Of a DNA stretch of 64,000 nt, positions 20,101-28,906 are shown one piece after another. A model generated the notes under the pieces. That model ran no database searches. It was given only the letters and a program-made list of their open reading frames with translations, and had not been told where the DNA came from. A program made the translations under genes and the position numbers. The DNA lies in assembly GCA_964591455.1 (NCBI GenBank), contig CAZQDZ010000017.1, positions 1 to 64,000 of the forward strand, written 5' to 3'. How positions within the stretch are numbered: the first letter of the stretch is position 1; every line of letters starts with the position of its first letter. The DNA comes from RFSX01 sp964591455 (lineage in GTDB: Bacteria; Bacteroidota; Bacteroidia; Chitinophagales; Saprospiraceae).

Positions 20101-22507
20101 TTGTGGAGATGTAAATCTAGGTATCAATAATAATGATGTATTGAATTCTACCGTCCCTGCCAGCAAGCCTGCTAATGCTGATCCTACGTTTGATATAAAT
20201 GGAGATGGGATTCCTGATATGATTCCGCCATATGATGAAAGTTGTGGTTTTGGTGCACTTGTTCGTGAATTCGAAAGTGAGGGTAGTGTGATATGCACAC
20301 AGTATTTTGTAGTAGAGTCTGATCAGTTTAATTCAGCTTCTATTGTCTGGCCAACAGATATGACTGTCGGTTGTGCAGGCTTCGAATTAGAACCACCAAC
20401 TTTTGATGAGGTCGAGTGTGGACATATAAGTGTAAATGTCACTTCAGATACATTGAACAACGCAGGAGGCGTTTGTTTTACGATAGAAAATGTATGGACG
20501 ATAATTGATTGGTGTACTTTTGATAGAACAGATGGGGCACAAGGTAGATTCACCAGTACACAAAAAATTGAAGTAATAGATACGAATAGTCCTGCAGTGA
20601 ATATTCCTCAAAACATGGCCTTCGATATATTGTCTACTGCCTGTACTTTAGATTTTGTTTCTATTCCCCTGTCAGCTTCAGATGATGACAATTGTCCTAC
20701 AGGAGAATTAAGTTGGCTGATATCAGTTGATTTTGGTAATGATGGATCTGTAGATGTTACTCAGATAGCAAGCTCTTTCTCTGGAGATACTATCCAGTTA
20801 GAACTGAATAGTGTACCTGTTACAAAAACTGGGCACAGTATATCGATAGCTGTGACTGATAATTGCGGTAATGAGGGTAGTGCTCAGAGCACCTTCACAG
20901 TGTCTGATACGACAGCCCCTACTGTCTATTGTAATTCTGTATCTACCTCCATAGATGAAGACGGCGCTTTTGCTTTATGGGCTAATGATTTCAATGCAGG
21001 CGCTACTGATAATTGTTCATCACAGGATGACTTATTATTTACATTCTCTGCGCAGCCACCACCTAATGCTACGGGTTACTATAACCCAGAGGATGGATTG
21101 GCTGCTACTCAAGCAGACTTTGAAGCAGGTGTAGCGGATAGTTGGAATGCAAGCACAGGATCTTCAGGTAGATTATTTTCCAGAGAGGATGTAGGTCTTA
21201 ATGGAATTCTTACGGTCAGTGTATATGTGCATGATGAATGTGGTAATAGCAATTTTTGTGTTGTAAATGCAATCGTCTCTGATGATACGCGACCTGTAGG
21301 TACACGTACAATTATATCTGGGAAGTTCTATACTGAAATAGGAGAGAGTATTCAAGAAGTAGAAACTTCCTTGATAGCAAACGCGAGTTCGAAAGAATCA
21401 TATTTTATGTCAGATGAAAATGGAGAATACGCTTTTGATGATGTGGTGATGCATGATGATTATCTCCTGCAAGGCCATAAGAGTGATGACATTATGAATG
21501 GTCTTAATACAGTGGATATTATTCACATACAACGCCATATCCTCGGTCAGGAAAGATTGTCTAGCCCTTATAAAATGATTGCCGCTGATGTCAATCTAGA
21601 TAACCGTATTAATGGTTCTGATCTAGTTGCACTTCGTAAGATGATTCTAGGTGTCAATGAGAACTTTGGTCATGATCAATCATGGACTTTTGTAGATGCA
21701 TATCAGGAATTGACTTTAGATAATCCGTGGATTTACAGAGACTCTATAATGCTACTTAATTTATCTCAACAAATGACTGAATCAGATTTTATCGGTGTTA
21801 AGTTAGGAGATGTAGATAATACTGTTATCCCTAATGCAGTAAACCAAGGTGTAGAGTTCAGAAATGACGACGACATTCTTTATGTATATGATGATTTATT
21901 TGTCGAGGCTGGAGAGAGAGTGGAGGTAACTATCGCTTCTTCTGTGTCTGATGTGCTCGGATATCAAATCCAGCTCTTTGTGAAAGATGGTGAAGTGCTA
22001 GGACTTGATGGCAAAGGATTGACGGAGGCTAACTATAGTATTCAAGGGGATAACGTCGCAGTCAGCTATAATGGTGACCTTAGTCTATCTGATCAAAGTG
22101 CTGCATTCACGCTAAGTATAATCGCAGGCTCTGATGGACTATTGTCAGAGCAACTAAGCATTAAGAATTCTCAGTTGAGATCAGAGGCTTACATTGGTGA
22201 ATCACTGAATACACGAGATATCCGATTGACAGCAAAAGAATCGAGTGATATCAAGTTGTATCAGAATAGACCGAATCCATTCTCAGATCATACGGACATA
22301 GATTTTGAGCTGCCAGAAAATGGAGAAGTGACCATGACGCTGTACGATGTCACAGGCCAAATCATAAAAACGATTTCAAGAGCAGGCATCAAAGGTTTGA
22401 ATACCTGGACACTATCAAAGTCTGATATAAATACGACTGGCCTGGTTTATTATAAACTAGAATTCGGAGACAGCAAAGCCATTAGGCATATGTTGATAGT
22501 AGAGTAG
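17129..22507 (+). CDS. Giant secreted modular protein: lamin-tail-like, HYR-like, dockerin-like, T9SS type A tail
   Basis: The product is about 1792 residues from ATG 17129, which gives a compact signal peptide ending SMSAQ. Starts at 17084 or 17039 would place 15-30 polar residues before it and overlap the previous gene. Domains in order: a lamin-tail-like domain with INGDDAVELF (about 17210-17720), the 210-residue module shared with the previous gene (17719-18415), several HYR/Ig-like modules with S/T-D-N/D-C-G-N, a carboxypeptidase-regulatory-like fold (about 21300-21470), a dockerin-like pair of helices with DVNLDNRINGSDL (about 21480-21660), a beta-sandwich, and a Por-type sorting domain (from about 22249) with NRPNPFSDHTDIDF and LYDVTGQ. 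It is probably a T9SS-exported, surface-attached protein. Its ligand is unknown. Confidence 0.87.
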   Translation: MTKIQGILKTTIFFCVLLLHGSMSAQCGNAYIAGIVDGPLLGGTPKMIQICANADIADLSIYAIGSANNGGGSDGEEFTFPVMPLPAGNCITVATEAVEFNNFFGCDPDFVDPAANINGDDAVELFCSGTVEDVFGDINTDGTGEIWEYLDGWAVSTDQMASGTTFDNNWMYSGPNALDGETSNATAGTAFPNAACPAPVCNDIIVEVVAICSDDNNNFMERFYYVEITVVTGGTGSNDFNVSVGNASQSYDGTALVFGPFAHSLNGNEVQSVTVTDNLLGSCMTTVEVVETFCTDINGNGAADNDYVNCICTDAANDDSGGTIFSQAQPGTFMSGGSSDFLQWYLLTDVSSGNTNIITANPVGLFASLAEDTYYVFALNFKSDQAANVSALLSQGAPVNLTALINGTAPFEDDCYTVCGPATYEVDCSADISSLACNDAINVTLGPACDASLLSLDQLIENQVSSPEEFTITMTAADGTVVDIRNETSDTGDNVNNFIGQQLVYTVTHLCSNETCWGNVTLEDKTPPELECDCPVGGLGNGNFAPECIFSCYDVTLLEGQNLPSDIDDFVNGSIEDNCQNFEVGSVTFEDDLSDLGLCRGSTLRRTWTVTFTALGGTQTDVITCTREYLFEPLNPSSIIATEGVIDNPINNTVYLPSTTVSVDCNDGTSPADIASSLGVGFAYPHIYIDDRPVSIEENLCNVNSIFSDSASNGSNCSPGCVSGGKIFRSWTLLDWCTSEVQNHLQVIALDDSEAPMLSLPGSITESTQAGFCTLDFALPAPSRLSDNCDSNVTYTVDGTSGDHTIIGDAQSGFTAVGLEAGTHQIFYSASDCCGNETEATLEITIKDNTSPNAIAVEYITVPVYAAGATEAFALVSAESIDNGSFDNCSEVTLDIRRMDDHCDRTDDEFGPFVHFCCDDMSPEGFAEIEVELLVTDDCGNTNVVRSMVVLQDRSSDETTCPDGMIISCSQFNTGFLDDLSVTGMPARTGICGDVNLGINNNDVLNSTVPASKPANADPTFDINGDGIPDMIPPYDESCGFGALVREFESEGSVICTQYFVVESDQFNSASIVWPTDMTVGCAGFELEPPTFDEVECGHISVNVTSDTLNNAGGVCFTIENVWTIIDWCTFDRTDGAQGRFTSTQKIEVIDTNSPAVNIPQNMAFDILSTACTLDFVSIPLSASDDDNCPTGELSWLISVDFGNDGSVDVTQIASSFSGDTIQLELNSVPVTKTGHSISIAVTDNCGNEGSAQSTFTVSDTTAPTVYCNSVSTSIDEDGAFALWANDFNAGATDNCSSQDDLLFTFSAQPPPNATGYYNPEDGLAATQADFEAGVADSWNASTGSSGRLFSREDVGLNGILTVSVYVHDECGNSNFCVVNAIVSDDTRPVGTRTIISGKFYTEIGESIQEVETSLIANASSKESYFMSDENGEYAFDDVVMHDDYLLQGHKSDDIMNGLNTVDIIHIQRHILGQERLSSPYKMIAADVNLDNRINGSDLVALRKMILGVNENFGHDQSWTFVDAYQELTLDNPWIYRDSIMLLNLSQQMTESDFIGVKLGDVDNTVIPNAVNQGVEFRNDDDILYVYDDLFVEAGERVEVTIASSVSDVLGYQIQLFVKDGEVLGLDGKGLTEANYSIQGDNVAVSYNGDLSLSDQSAAFTLSIIAGSDGLLSEQLSIKNSQLRSEAYIGESLNTRDIRLTAKESSDIKLYQNRPNPFSDHTDIDFELPENGEVTMTLYDVTGQIIKTISRAGIKGLNTWTLSKSDINTTGLVYYKLEFGDSKAIRHMLIVE

Positions 22508-22535
22508 AAAGATTAGAAATGTTGTGTATAATAAA

Positions 22536-22567
22536 AAGCAAGGCTCCGCATTTAGGGAGCCTTGCTT
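22536..22567. terminator. Rho-independent terminator between convergent giant genes
   Basis: A perfect 12-bp stem, AAGCAAGGCTCC paired with GGAGCCTTGCTT, surrounds an 8-base loop. On the minus strand it is followed by TTTTTAT, a good U-tract for the gene ending at 22596. On the plus strand the tail is weaker (GATTTATAT), but the same hairpin may also stop transcription from the gene ending at 22507. Confidence 0.88.
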
Positions 22568-22595
22568 GATTTATATTGAGATTGAGAAAACTAAG

Positions 22596-25500
22596 TTAGA
22601 TTTTAATTATTTTTCTAATGGTTTGTTCCTGGCCATTCTGGTTTTGGATTACCATCAGATAAGTGCCACTTTCCATTTTAGAGAATGTGGTGTTGTATGG
22701 CAAGGTCACATTGTCTTCTGATAAAATCGCACGACCACTTATATCTAGTACTTTAATATTGACTACTTCCTGAATTTCTGAATCTAGCGTAATGCTTTCC
22801 GTGAATGGATTAGGAAATAGAATAAGTGTTTCATCATTTAGATCAGTAGTAGATACTGTATCGTCGAGACCATCACAATTTTCATCTACGCCATTGCCTA
22901 CTATCTCTTCCGCCCCTGGAAAAATATCTGGATTAGTGTCGTCACAATCTCCACCTAATAAGACAAACTCTGAAGGTGGGTTACATGAAACCAATGGGAA
23001 CATATCATCTCCATATCCATCCCCGTCAGAGTCAAAGAAAAATGTGTCTCCATCCACCAGGGTCACATCTTCATCATCTATGAGCCCATCACAGTTGTCA
23101 TCTATGTCATTACATATCTCTTGAGCCTCAGGATTGATAAATGGATTGTCGTCATCACAATCTTCATTGTTAAATGTGAAACCAGGCGGTTGTGTACAAT
23201 CTTCTACCGTATTATTCGGGTCTCCAAATCCATCCTCATCTAAGTCAGCAAACCATAGCCCTACACCAGAGATTTCAGGATCATCTATATCTATAAGTCC
23301 ATTACAGTTATCATCCCTTCCGTTACATACCTCCTGAGCTGTAGGGAATATACTAGAGTTACTATCATCGCAGTCTGAATTATCCATCACGTATCCTGCA
23401 GGTTGCGTACAAGATTCCACAGAGTTATTTGCATCTCCGAAACCATCACCATCATTGTCTAGGAACCATCTCACATTACCGCCCACTACATCAGGATCCA
23501 TATCATCCAGCAACCCATCACAATCATCATCTATGCCATTGCATAGTTCAGTGGCCCCAGGGAACACCATAGCATTGGTGTCATCACAATCAGTACTGTT
23601 ACTGACAAAACCTGGTGGTTGGGTACATGATTCCGTCATCTGATTTTCATCTCCAAAACCATCTCTGTCAAAATCTGCAAACCATACTACCACTGCGCTG
23701 CTTACATCAGGATCATCTCCATCTACTAATCCATCACAATCATCATCTGTACCATTACACAGCTCCGGCGCTCCTGGATTTATTTGTGGATTCCCATCAT
23801 TACAATCAGTGTTGTTATCTACATAGCCAGCAGGCCTCACACAATCTTGTAGTGAGTTGCTTGCATTTCCAAACCCATCCCCATCTGCATCCAAGTACCA
23901 CGTTGCTGCTCCTGTAAAATCAGGATCAGCGCTATCCACTAAGCTATCACAATCATCATCTATGCCATTACACACCTCTGTAGATCCTGGAAAGACACTC
24001 CCATTATTATCATCGCAGTCACCAGCTGTGGCGACAAATCCAAATGGCTGCGTGCAGTCCATTCTAGACACTGAAGCATTACCCCATCCATCATTATCTA
24101 TATCTTGGTACCATATAGCACCGCCTACAAGATTCGGATCATCTCCATCTAAAAACCCATCGCAGTCATCATCTATAGAATTACAGATTTCAGATGCCCC
24201 TGGATTTATATTTGGATTATTGTCATCACAGTCTCCATTTATAGACACGAAGCCTGATGGTTGGATACAGGATATTTCAAAAATAGTTGTATTGCCAAAT
24301 CCATCTCCATCCATGTCCAGGTACCAGATGCCGTTACCTTGGTTATCTGGGTCTGCCGAATCTATGAGTCCATCACAATCATCATCAAATCCATTACAGA
24401 CCTCTTGACCTGCTGGATTGACAAGTGGATTCATGTCATTACAATCTGAATTATTATCTACAAAGCCAAGAGGCTGAATACATGAAAGCGTCGTATTCAG
24501 ATTATCACCGAAGCCATCCCCATCATTATCTGCAAACCATATCAATGAACCAGTAAGTGTAGGATCATCTTCATCTATGAGGCCGTTGCAATTGTCATCT
24601 AGTCCGCCACAGATTTCTGGACTATTAGGATTGACAGTAGATCGGGTATCATCACAATCTAAATTATTGGCCACAAATCCTAGCGGTTGACTGCAAGCCA
24701 TGATGCTGTTATTTGGATTTCCAAATCCATCCATGTCACCATCAAAAAACCAAACAGTAGCACTAGATAAATCGGGATCATCTCCATCTACCAGGCCGTC
24801 ACAGTCATCATCTATTCCATTACATAGTTCAATGGAAGCTGGACTGATTGTATTATTGCCATCGTCACAATCATTATTATTAGAAACAAAATTAGCAGGT
24901 TGAATACAGGCCTGAACGCTGTTGCTTGGATTCCCAAAACCGTCACCATCCAAATCTGCAAACCATACCATCAATCCTGTGATGCTAGGATCTGCCTGAT
25001 CTACAAAGCCATCACAATCATCATCCAAGCCATTACATATTTCCTGACCAGAAGGATTGATATTACTATTATTATCATTACAATCTAAGTTATTAGCGAC
25101 ATGTCCCTGTGGTGGCGTACAAGTGAGTACACCGATGTCGTTGGCATCGCCGAAGCCGTCTTGATCACTATCTATATAGTATGTCTCTGCATTGGCGACA
25201 CTTGGGTCGTCACCATCCACTAGGTTATCACAATCATCATCTATTCCATTGCATGTCTCAGTCGCATCTGGATTTATATTAGGATTGTTGTCGTTGCAAT
25301 CCAGATTGTTACCTACAAATCCTGCTGGTTGTGAACAGGATATAATCGCATTTCCTATGTTGCCGAATCCATCTCCGTCAAAGTCTCCATACCAAACAAG
25401 GACACCAGATAAATCAGGATCATTTGTATCCACTAATCCATCACAGTCATCATCTATGCCATTACATATCTCAGGTGCATTTGGATTAATAAAACTATTG

Positions 25501-28349
25501 TTGTCATTGCAATCCGTGCTATTGCTTACGAATCCTGCTGGTGCATTACAAGACTGAATGACGATGACTGCATTGCCGAATCCATCTCCATCAAAATCTC
25601 TAAACCAACTCAGTGTACCTGTCACATCAGGGTCATTACTGTCTACAAATCCATCGCAGTCATCATCTATGCCATTACATATTTCTTGAGCTAGTGGATT
25701 TATAAATTGGTTATTATCATTACAGTCACCTCCTACAGATATGTAGCCAGGTGGTTGAGTACATGATATCAATGTATTCAAGTCGTTCCCAAATTGATCA
25801 CCATCCTGGTCAAAAAACCAAATCGTATTTCCTACTAGGTTCGGATCATTGTCATCCACTAAGTTGTCACAATCGTCGTCTATACCATTACATATTTCAT
25901 CTGCTCCTGGATTGATAGCTGGGTCGCTGTCATCACAGTCTCCATCATTGTCTACATAGCCAGTAGGTTGTGTACAGTCCATTAAAGACATATTTGCATC
26001 ACCGAAACCATCACCATCACTGTCCACATACCATGTCAATGCCATTACTAAATCAGGGTCCAAGATATCCACTATTCCATCACAATCATCATCCACACCG
26101 TTGCATACTTCTGGCGCACCCGGAAAAATGAGATCGTTCGAATCATCACAGTCCGTGTTATCCGCCACATATCCTTGTGGTTGGTTACAATCCATAATTG
26201 ATATCGCAGCATCACCGAATCCATCTCCATCTGAATCCAAGTGCCATATAAGTGCATTGACTAGGGTGGGGTCATTTTCATCTATAAGAAGATTGCAATT
26301 GTCATCTATCCCATTACAGACTTCATCTGCGCCTGGATTGATATTAGGGTCGTTGTCGTCACAATCATCAGAGATATCCCATCCATCTCCATCATTGTCT
26401 ACGAGCATATTAGAATCTAAACTGAAATCATTATCACTTATATCAAAAAATGTAGATTGAGATTGGAAACCACCACTCACATGACATCTCAGTAAAAATC
26501 TTGCTTGTGTAGTCACTATAGTGGGTAGCATGATAGCTGCTGTTCCAGTATTAGGAATGCTGTCTTGTAGCACCGTATACGTTAGTCCACTATCTGTACT
26601 GATTAATATATCTATAAGTGGGCAGTGTATGGAGGTATTATTTTCGTTCCACGTCACACTAGTGCTAGTGCCTCCAATTAATTGTTCTCCACCATTAGGT
26701 GAAGTCAGTTCAAAAGGACCAGTATTAGCCACGAAGACTCTCATTGTGTCATGTTCGACTCTTCCATGGTCTATATTGTTATCTCTTACTGCCAGCGAGA
26801 AAAGCATCTGTCTCTCTGTGCAAGGCAATTTTTCAAAATTAGTACCATTATTATTTCCTACAAGAATCTCACTGTATTCTGGGAAGTATCTGAAATTATC
26901 TGAGGATGGGGGTCTATACCTAAAGAGGGGATGATCAGGGTTAGCACAGTCAGGAAAGCCTACGGTAGGTAGACCTTGACCTTCAAACTGTTCCCAGTCG
27001 TAGGTCAATTGACTTAGACTATCATTACCATCAGTTGCTTTTCCTACTAGTATAAAAGGTGTTTGCATTGGTATGATAATATCAGCCTGAGCATCTACCT
27101 GCGGATCGCTGTTGTTACTCGTCATTGTTATCACCCCACAGGAGGTAGTTGCGATGTATGTTTGGATGGCCTCTATAGATGCATAGTGAAAATAGGGATC
27201 GGCTTGTGACGTATATGATACCTGACTGCAATTAGTTACTGATGACATAATCGATGAACCAGCGCCTGGCTCATACCTAAATCCATTGACTGAATCTGCG
27301 CATTCTATACCAGCAGAGTTATTTTGAGCGCCAAATTGATGCCCTAGATTGTGGCAGACATAATCTATCCAAAGTGTATTGATGCTCGTATTCGTACCTG
27401 AATATCCCTCTCCTTTAAGAAAGTCAACGCAAGCGACACTGTTGGTTGTCAGACTACCTATATTATCCCAAATTACCAGATGCCCAACATCAAAACCTGC
27501 TATGCCAAGCAAGCCGAGCATGGATTCATTGCCAGCTTCAAGGGTTTGGCGTGGATTGCTAGTGTCAAAGGGATCTGTAGCAGGATCTGGAAAAATTAAG
27601 GCTTGTGTTGTCACTAAAGTGAATTCTATACCTAGATCTCTAAGATATATTGCATTCACAATATTCACACCTGAAGCTAGCGCATTCATTACATTCACAG
27701 GGTCATATGGAACACCTCCAAATTGCTGAGAATACTCACCGCTAGTCGTCATTCCTAATCGGTAGGTTGTTTTATCAGATGGTGCAGACTTCTGTAACTG
27801 CTGACTTACTGTGGCATCTACATGACTATGTGGACTGTTCTTCAGAACCGCTTCTGCAATATCTCTTTTATAATATATATGGTGAATGTCCTGACGACTC
27901 TTAGAGGAAGGCTCTATGTAGTAAGTATCATTTGGCTGTAAGACCGCTGCACGAAAACCAGTGGCGCTAATATCACAAGCCAATAGGACAGATGGATTGT
28001 TGACCATATATCCATGGAAAGTCTGAATGTTGTAAAATTTTGCTACTTCATCAGTATAGGGTTGCGTCCGTTGAAGTCTGAATTGAATCATATTTCCTTC
28101 AGGGTCAGGTAACCATATTAAATCATCTGTCGTTCTCAGCGTTTCTATGAAATGACTTGCGTCAATTTTGACAAGTTTGGAATGTGTAGGCTGCTGATGT
28201 AAATAAGGATCAGAGATAGTTATAGTCTGAGATATTGAGAGATCCCAATCAGAAGTATTAATCTGAGCTAGTCCTGAAAAAGACAACATAGTAACCAGAA
28301 TGACAACTATGCTGATTTGAATTTTCAGCACTTTCTTAGTTAGATTCAT
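22596..28349 (-). CDS. Reprolysin-like pseudo-metalloprotease with 17 MopE-type repeats and T9SS type A tail
   Basis: The product is 1917 residues. After the signal peptide (about 1-28, ending GLAQ) come a propeptide-like region and an M12B/reprolysin-like domain (about 195-410). The family's SDPYFH-type element is present as ADPYFHYASIE, and the Met-turn as SSIMSS. The zinc motif at 333-343 reads HNLGHQFGAQN: the first two His remain, but the catalytic Glu is Asn and the third His is Asn, so peptidase activity is unlikely. A beta-sandwich (about 540-640) leads to 17 Asp/Cys-rich repeats of about 70 residues. The C-terminus, from LFPNPFTESI through VLDISGR to the end, is a T9SS type A sorting domain. 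The gene faces the adhesin group across a shared terminator. Confidence 0.9.
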   Translation of the reverse strand: MNLTKKVLKIQISIVVILVTMLSFSGLAQINTSDWDLSISQTITISDPYLHQQPTHSKLVKIDASHFIETLRTTDDLIWLPDPEGNMIQFRLQRTQPYTDEVAKFYNIQTFHGYMVNNPSVLLACDISATGFRAAVLQPNDTYYIEPSSKSRQDIHHIYYKRDIAEAVLKNSPHSHVDATVSQQLQKSAPSDKTTYRLGMTTSGEYSQQFGGVPYDPVNVMNALASGVNIVNAIYLRDLGIEFTLVTTQALIFPDPATDPFDTSNPRQTLEAGNESMLGLLGIAGFDVGHLVIWDNIGSLTTNSVACVDFLKGEGYSGTNTSINTLWIDYVCHNLGHQFGAQNNSAGIECADSVNGFRYEPGAGSSIMSSVTNCSQVSYTSQADPYFHYASIEAIQTYIATTSCGVITMTSNNSDPQVDAQADIIIPMQTPFILVGKATDGNDSLSQLTYDWEQFEGQGLPTVGFPDCANPDHPLFRYRPPSSDNFRYFPEYSEILVGNNNGTNFEKLPCTERQMLFSLAVRDNNIDHGRVEHDTMRVFVANTGPFELTSPNGGEQLIGGTSTSVTWNENNTSIHCPLIDILISTDSGLTYTVLQDSIPNTGTAAIMLPTIVTTQARFLLRCHVSGGFQSQSTFFDISDNDFSLDSNMLVDNDGDGWDISDDCDDNDPNINPGADEVCNGIDDNCNLLIDENDPTLVNALIWHLDSDGDGFGDAAISIMDCNQPQGYVADNTDCDDSNDLIFPGAPEVCNGVDDDCDGIVDILDPDLVMALTWYVDSDGDGFGDANMSLMDCTQPTGYVDNDGDCDDSDPAINPGADEICNGIDDDCDNLVDDNDPNLVGNTIWFFDQDGDQFGNDLNTLISCTQPPGYISVGGDCNDNNQFINPLAQEICNGIDDDCDGFVDSNDPDVTGTLSWFRDFDGDGFGNAVIVIQSCNAPAGFVSNSTDCNDNNSFINPNAPEICNGIDDDCDGLVDTNDPDLSGVLVWYGDFDGDGFGNIGNAIISCSQPAGFVGNNLDCNDNNPNINPDATETCNGIDDDCDNLVDGDDPSVANAETYYIDSDQDGFGDANDIGVLTCTPPQGHVANNLDCNDNNSNINPSGQEICNGLDDDCDGFVDQADPSITGLMVWFADLDGDGFGNPSNSVQACIQPANFVSNNNDCDDGNNTISPASIELCNGIDDDCDGLVDGDDPDLSSATVWFFDGDMDGFGNPNNSIMACSQPLGFVANNLDCDDTRSTVNPNSPEICGGLDDNCNGLIDEDDPTLTGSLIWFADNDGDGFGDNLNTTLSCIQPLGFVDNNSDCNDMNPLVNPAGQEVCNGFDDDCDGLIDSADPDNQGNGIWYLDMDGDGFGNTTIFEISCIQPSGFVSINGDCDDNNPNINPGASEICNSIDDDCDGFLDGDDPNLVGGAIWYQDIDNDGWGNASVSRMDCTQPFGFVATAGDCDDNNGSVFPGSTEVCNGIDDDCDSLVDSADPDFTGAATWYLDADGDGFGNASNSLQDCVRPAGYVDNNTDCNDGNPQINPGAPELCNGTDDDCDGLVDGDDPDVSSAVVVWFADFDRDGFGDENQMTESCTQPPGFVSNSTDCDDTNAMVFPGATELCNGIDDDCDGLLDDMDPDVVGGNVRWFLDNDGDGFGDANNSVESCTQPAGYVMDNSDCDDSNSSIFPTAQEVCNGRDDNCNGLIDIDDPEISGVGLWFADLDEDGFGDPNNTVEDCTQPPGFTFNNEDCDDDNPFINPEAQEICNDIDDNCDGLIDDEDVTLVDGDTFFFDSDGDGYGDDMFPLVSCNPPSEFVLLGGDCDDTNPDIFPGAEEIVGNGVDENCDGLDDTVSTTDLNDETLILFPNPFTESITLDSEIQEVVNIKVLDISGRAILSEDNVTLPYNTTFSKMESGTYLMVIQNQNGQEQTIRKIIKI
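22860..26407 (-). repeat. 17 tandem MopE-type (putative metal-binding) repeats, period about 210-216 bp
   Basis: Each unit carries D-x-D-x-D-G-(F/W/Y)-G-x, a Cys with QP or PP, then D-C-(D/N)-D-x-N and C-N-G-x-D-D-(D/N)-C-(D/N)-x-x-x-D. I count 17 CNGxDD-type cores, the last being the variant GNGVDENCDG. Spacing measured at neighbouring cores is 213-216 bases. The pattern matches the putative metal-binding motif of MopE-like proteins. The acidic residues recall calcium sites; metal identity is not shown by sequence. Confidence 0.85.
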
Positions 28350-28906
28350 TTTTACAAATTAGGAATTCAGATAGATAAGTTCTTTGGGATTGAAGTACCA
28401 CTCTTTCAATAGCAATAGTATAACGATTCAATGGAATAGAATAGCTGCCAATATATTTTTCTTAATACAAACAAGGATGAATATAGCCGAATTGTTAGAA
28501 CTAGCCTTTTACAATTGGGATATATTCTTTAGTTGGCTAATCTACAGTTGATAATACATCTGTTTTTTAGATAATATGTAGCTTATCAGCGTCATAATAT
28601 GGTCATTTCATGCCAGCTATGTTACAATTGTTATCGATAATAAATACCAAATGATGTCTCTTTGGCGATAGATAAGATAATTGCCTAATCCGCTATAATA
28701 CCTCTCCCGAAGCTGAAGTTTGCCTATTGCAGGAGCAATCTAATTGGTCTCTACCTTACTATTATATAATTAAGTGTGAAGCAAATGAAGGTATTTATAA
28801 TACTAATTAGAGCAAATGGGTATTTACCTTTTTGTAAGATGATTCACTCTAATAGAAGGAGACTTACTTAATGAAAGAGGGATTTGAAGATGCTACTAGA
28901 CGTCAA
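28350..28906. other. Intergenic region upstream of the reprolysin-like gene
   Basis: This AT-rich stretch of 557 bases lies between the start of the minus-strand reprolysin-like gene and the end of the minus-strand helicase gene. It must hold the promoter of the former. I see no coding region or RNA gene, and no clear -33 TTTG / -7 TAnnTTTG pair. The only symmetric element noted is the 10-bp palindrome TTATCGATAA at 28631-28640, which could occur by chance. Confidence 0.5.

Noticed and set aside
21480..21660. Dockerin-like segment as a sign of a cellulosome
   Set aside because: Dockerin-like helices before T9SS tails are common in Bacteroidota proteins, and no scaffoldin or cellulase is in the window.
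22792..25557. Several plus-strand open frames of 60-180 codons with repeated QSSSMPLHTS-like stretches
   Set aside because: They are antisense shadows of the 17 minus-strand MopE-type repeats; their repetition comes from the codons of the real gene.
22860..26407. Regular 213-216-base periodicity that might suggest a CRISPR array or satellite DNA
   Set aside because: The period is far too long for CRISPR, the whole stretch is an open reading frame, and the unit encodes a known kind of protein repeat.
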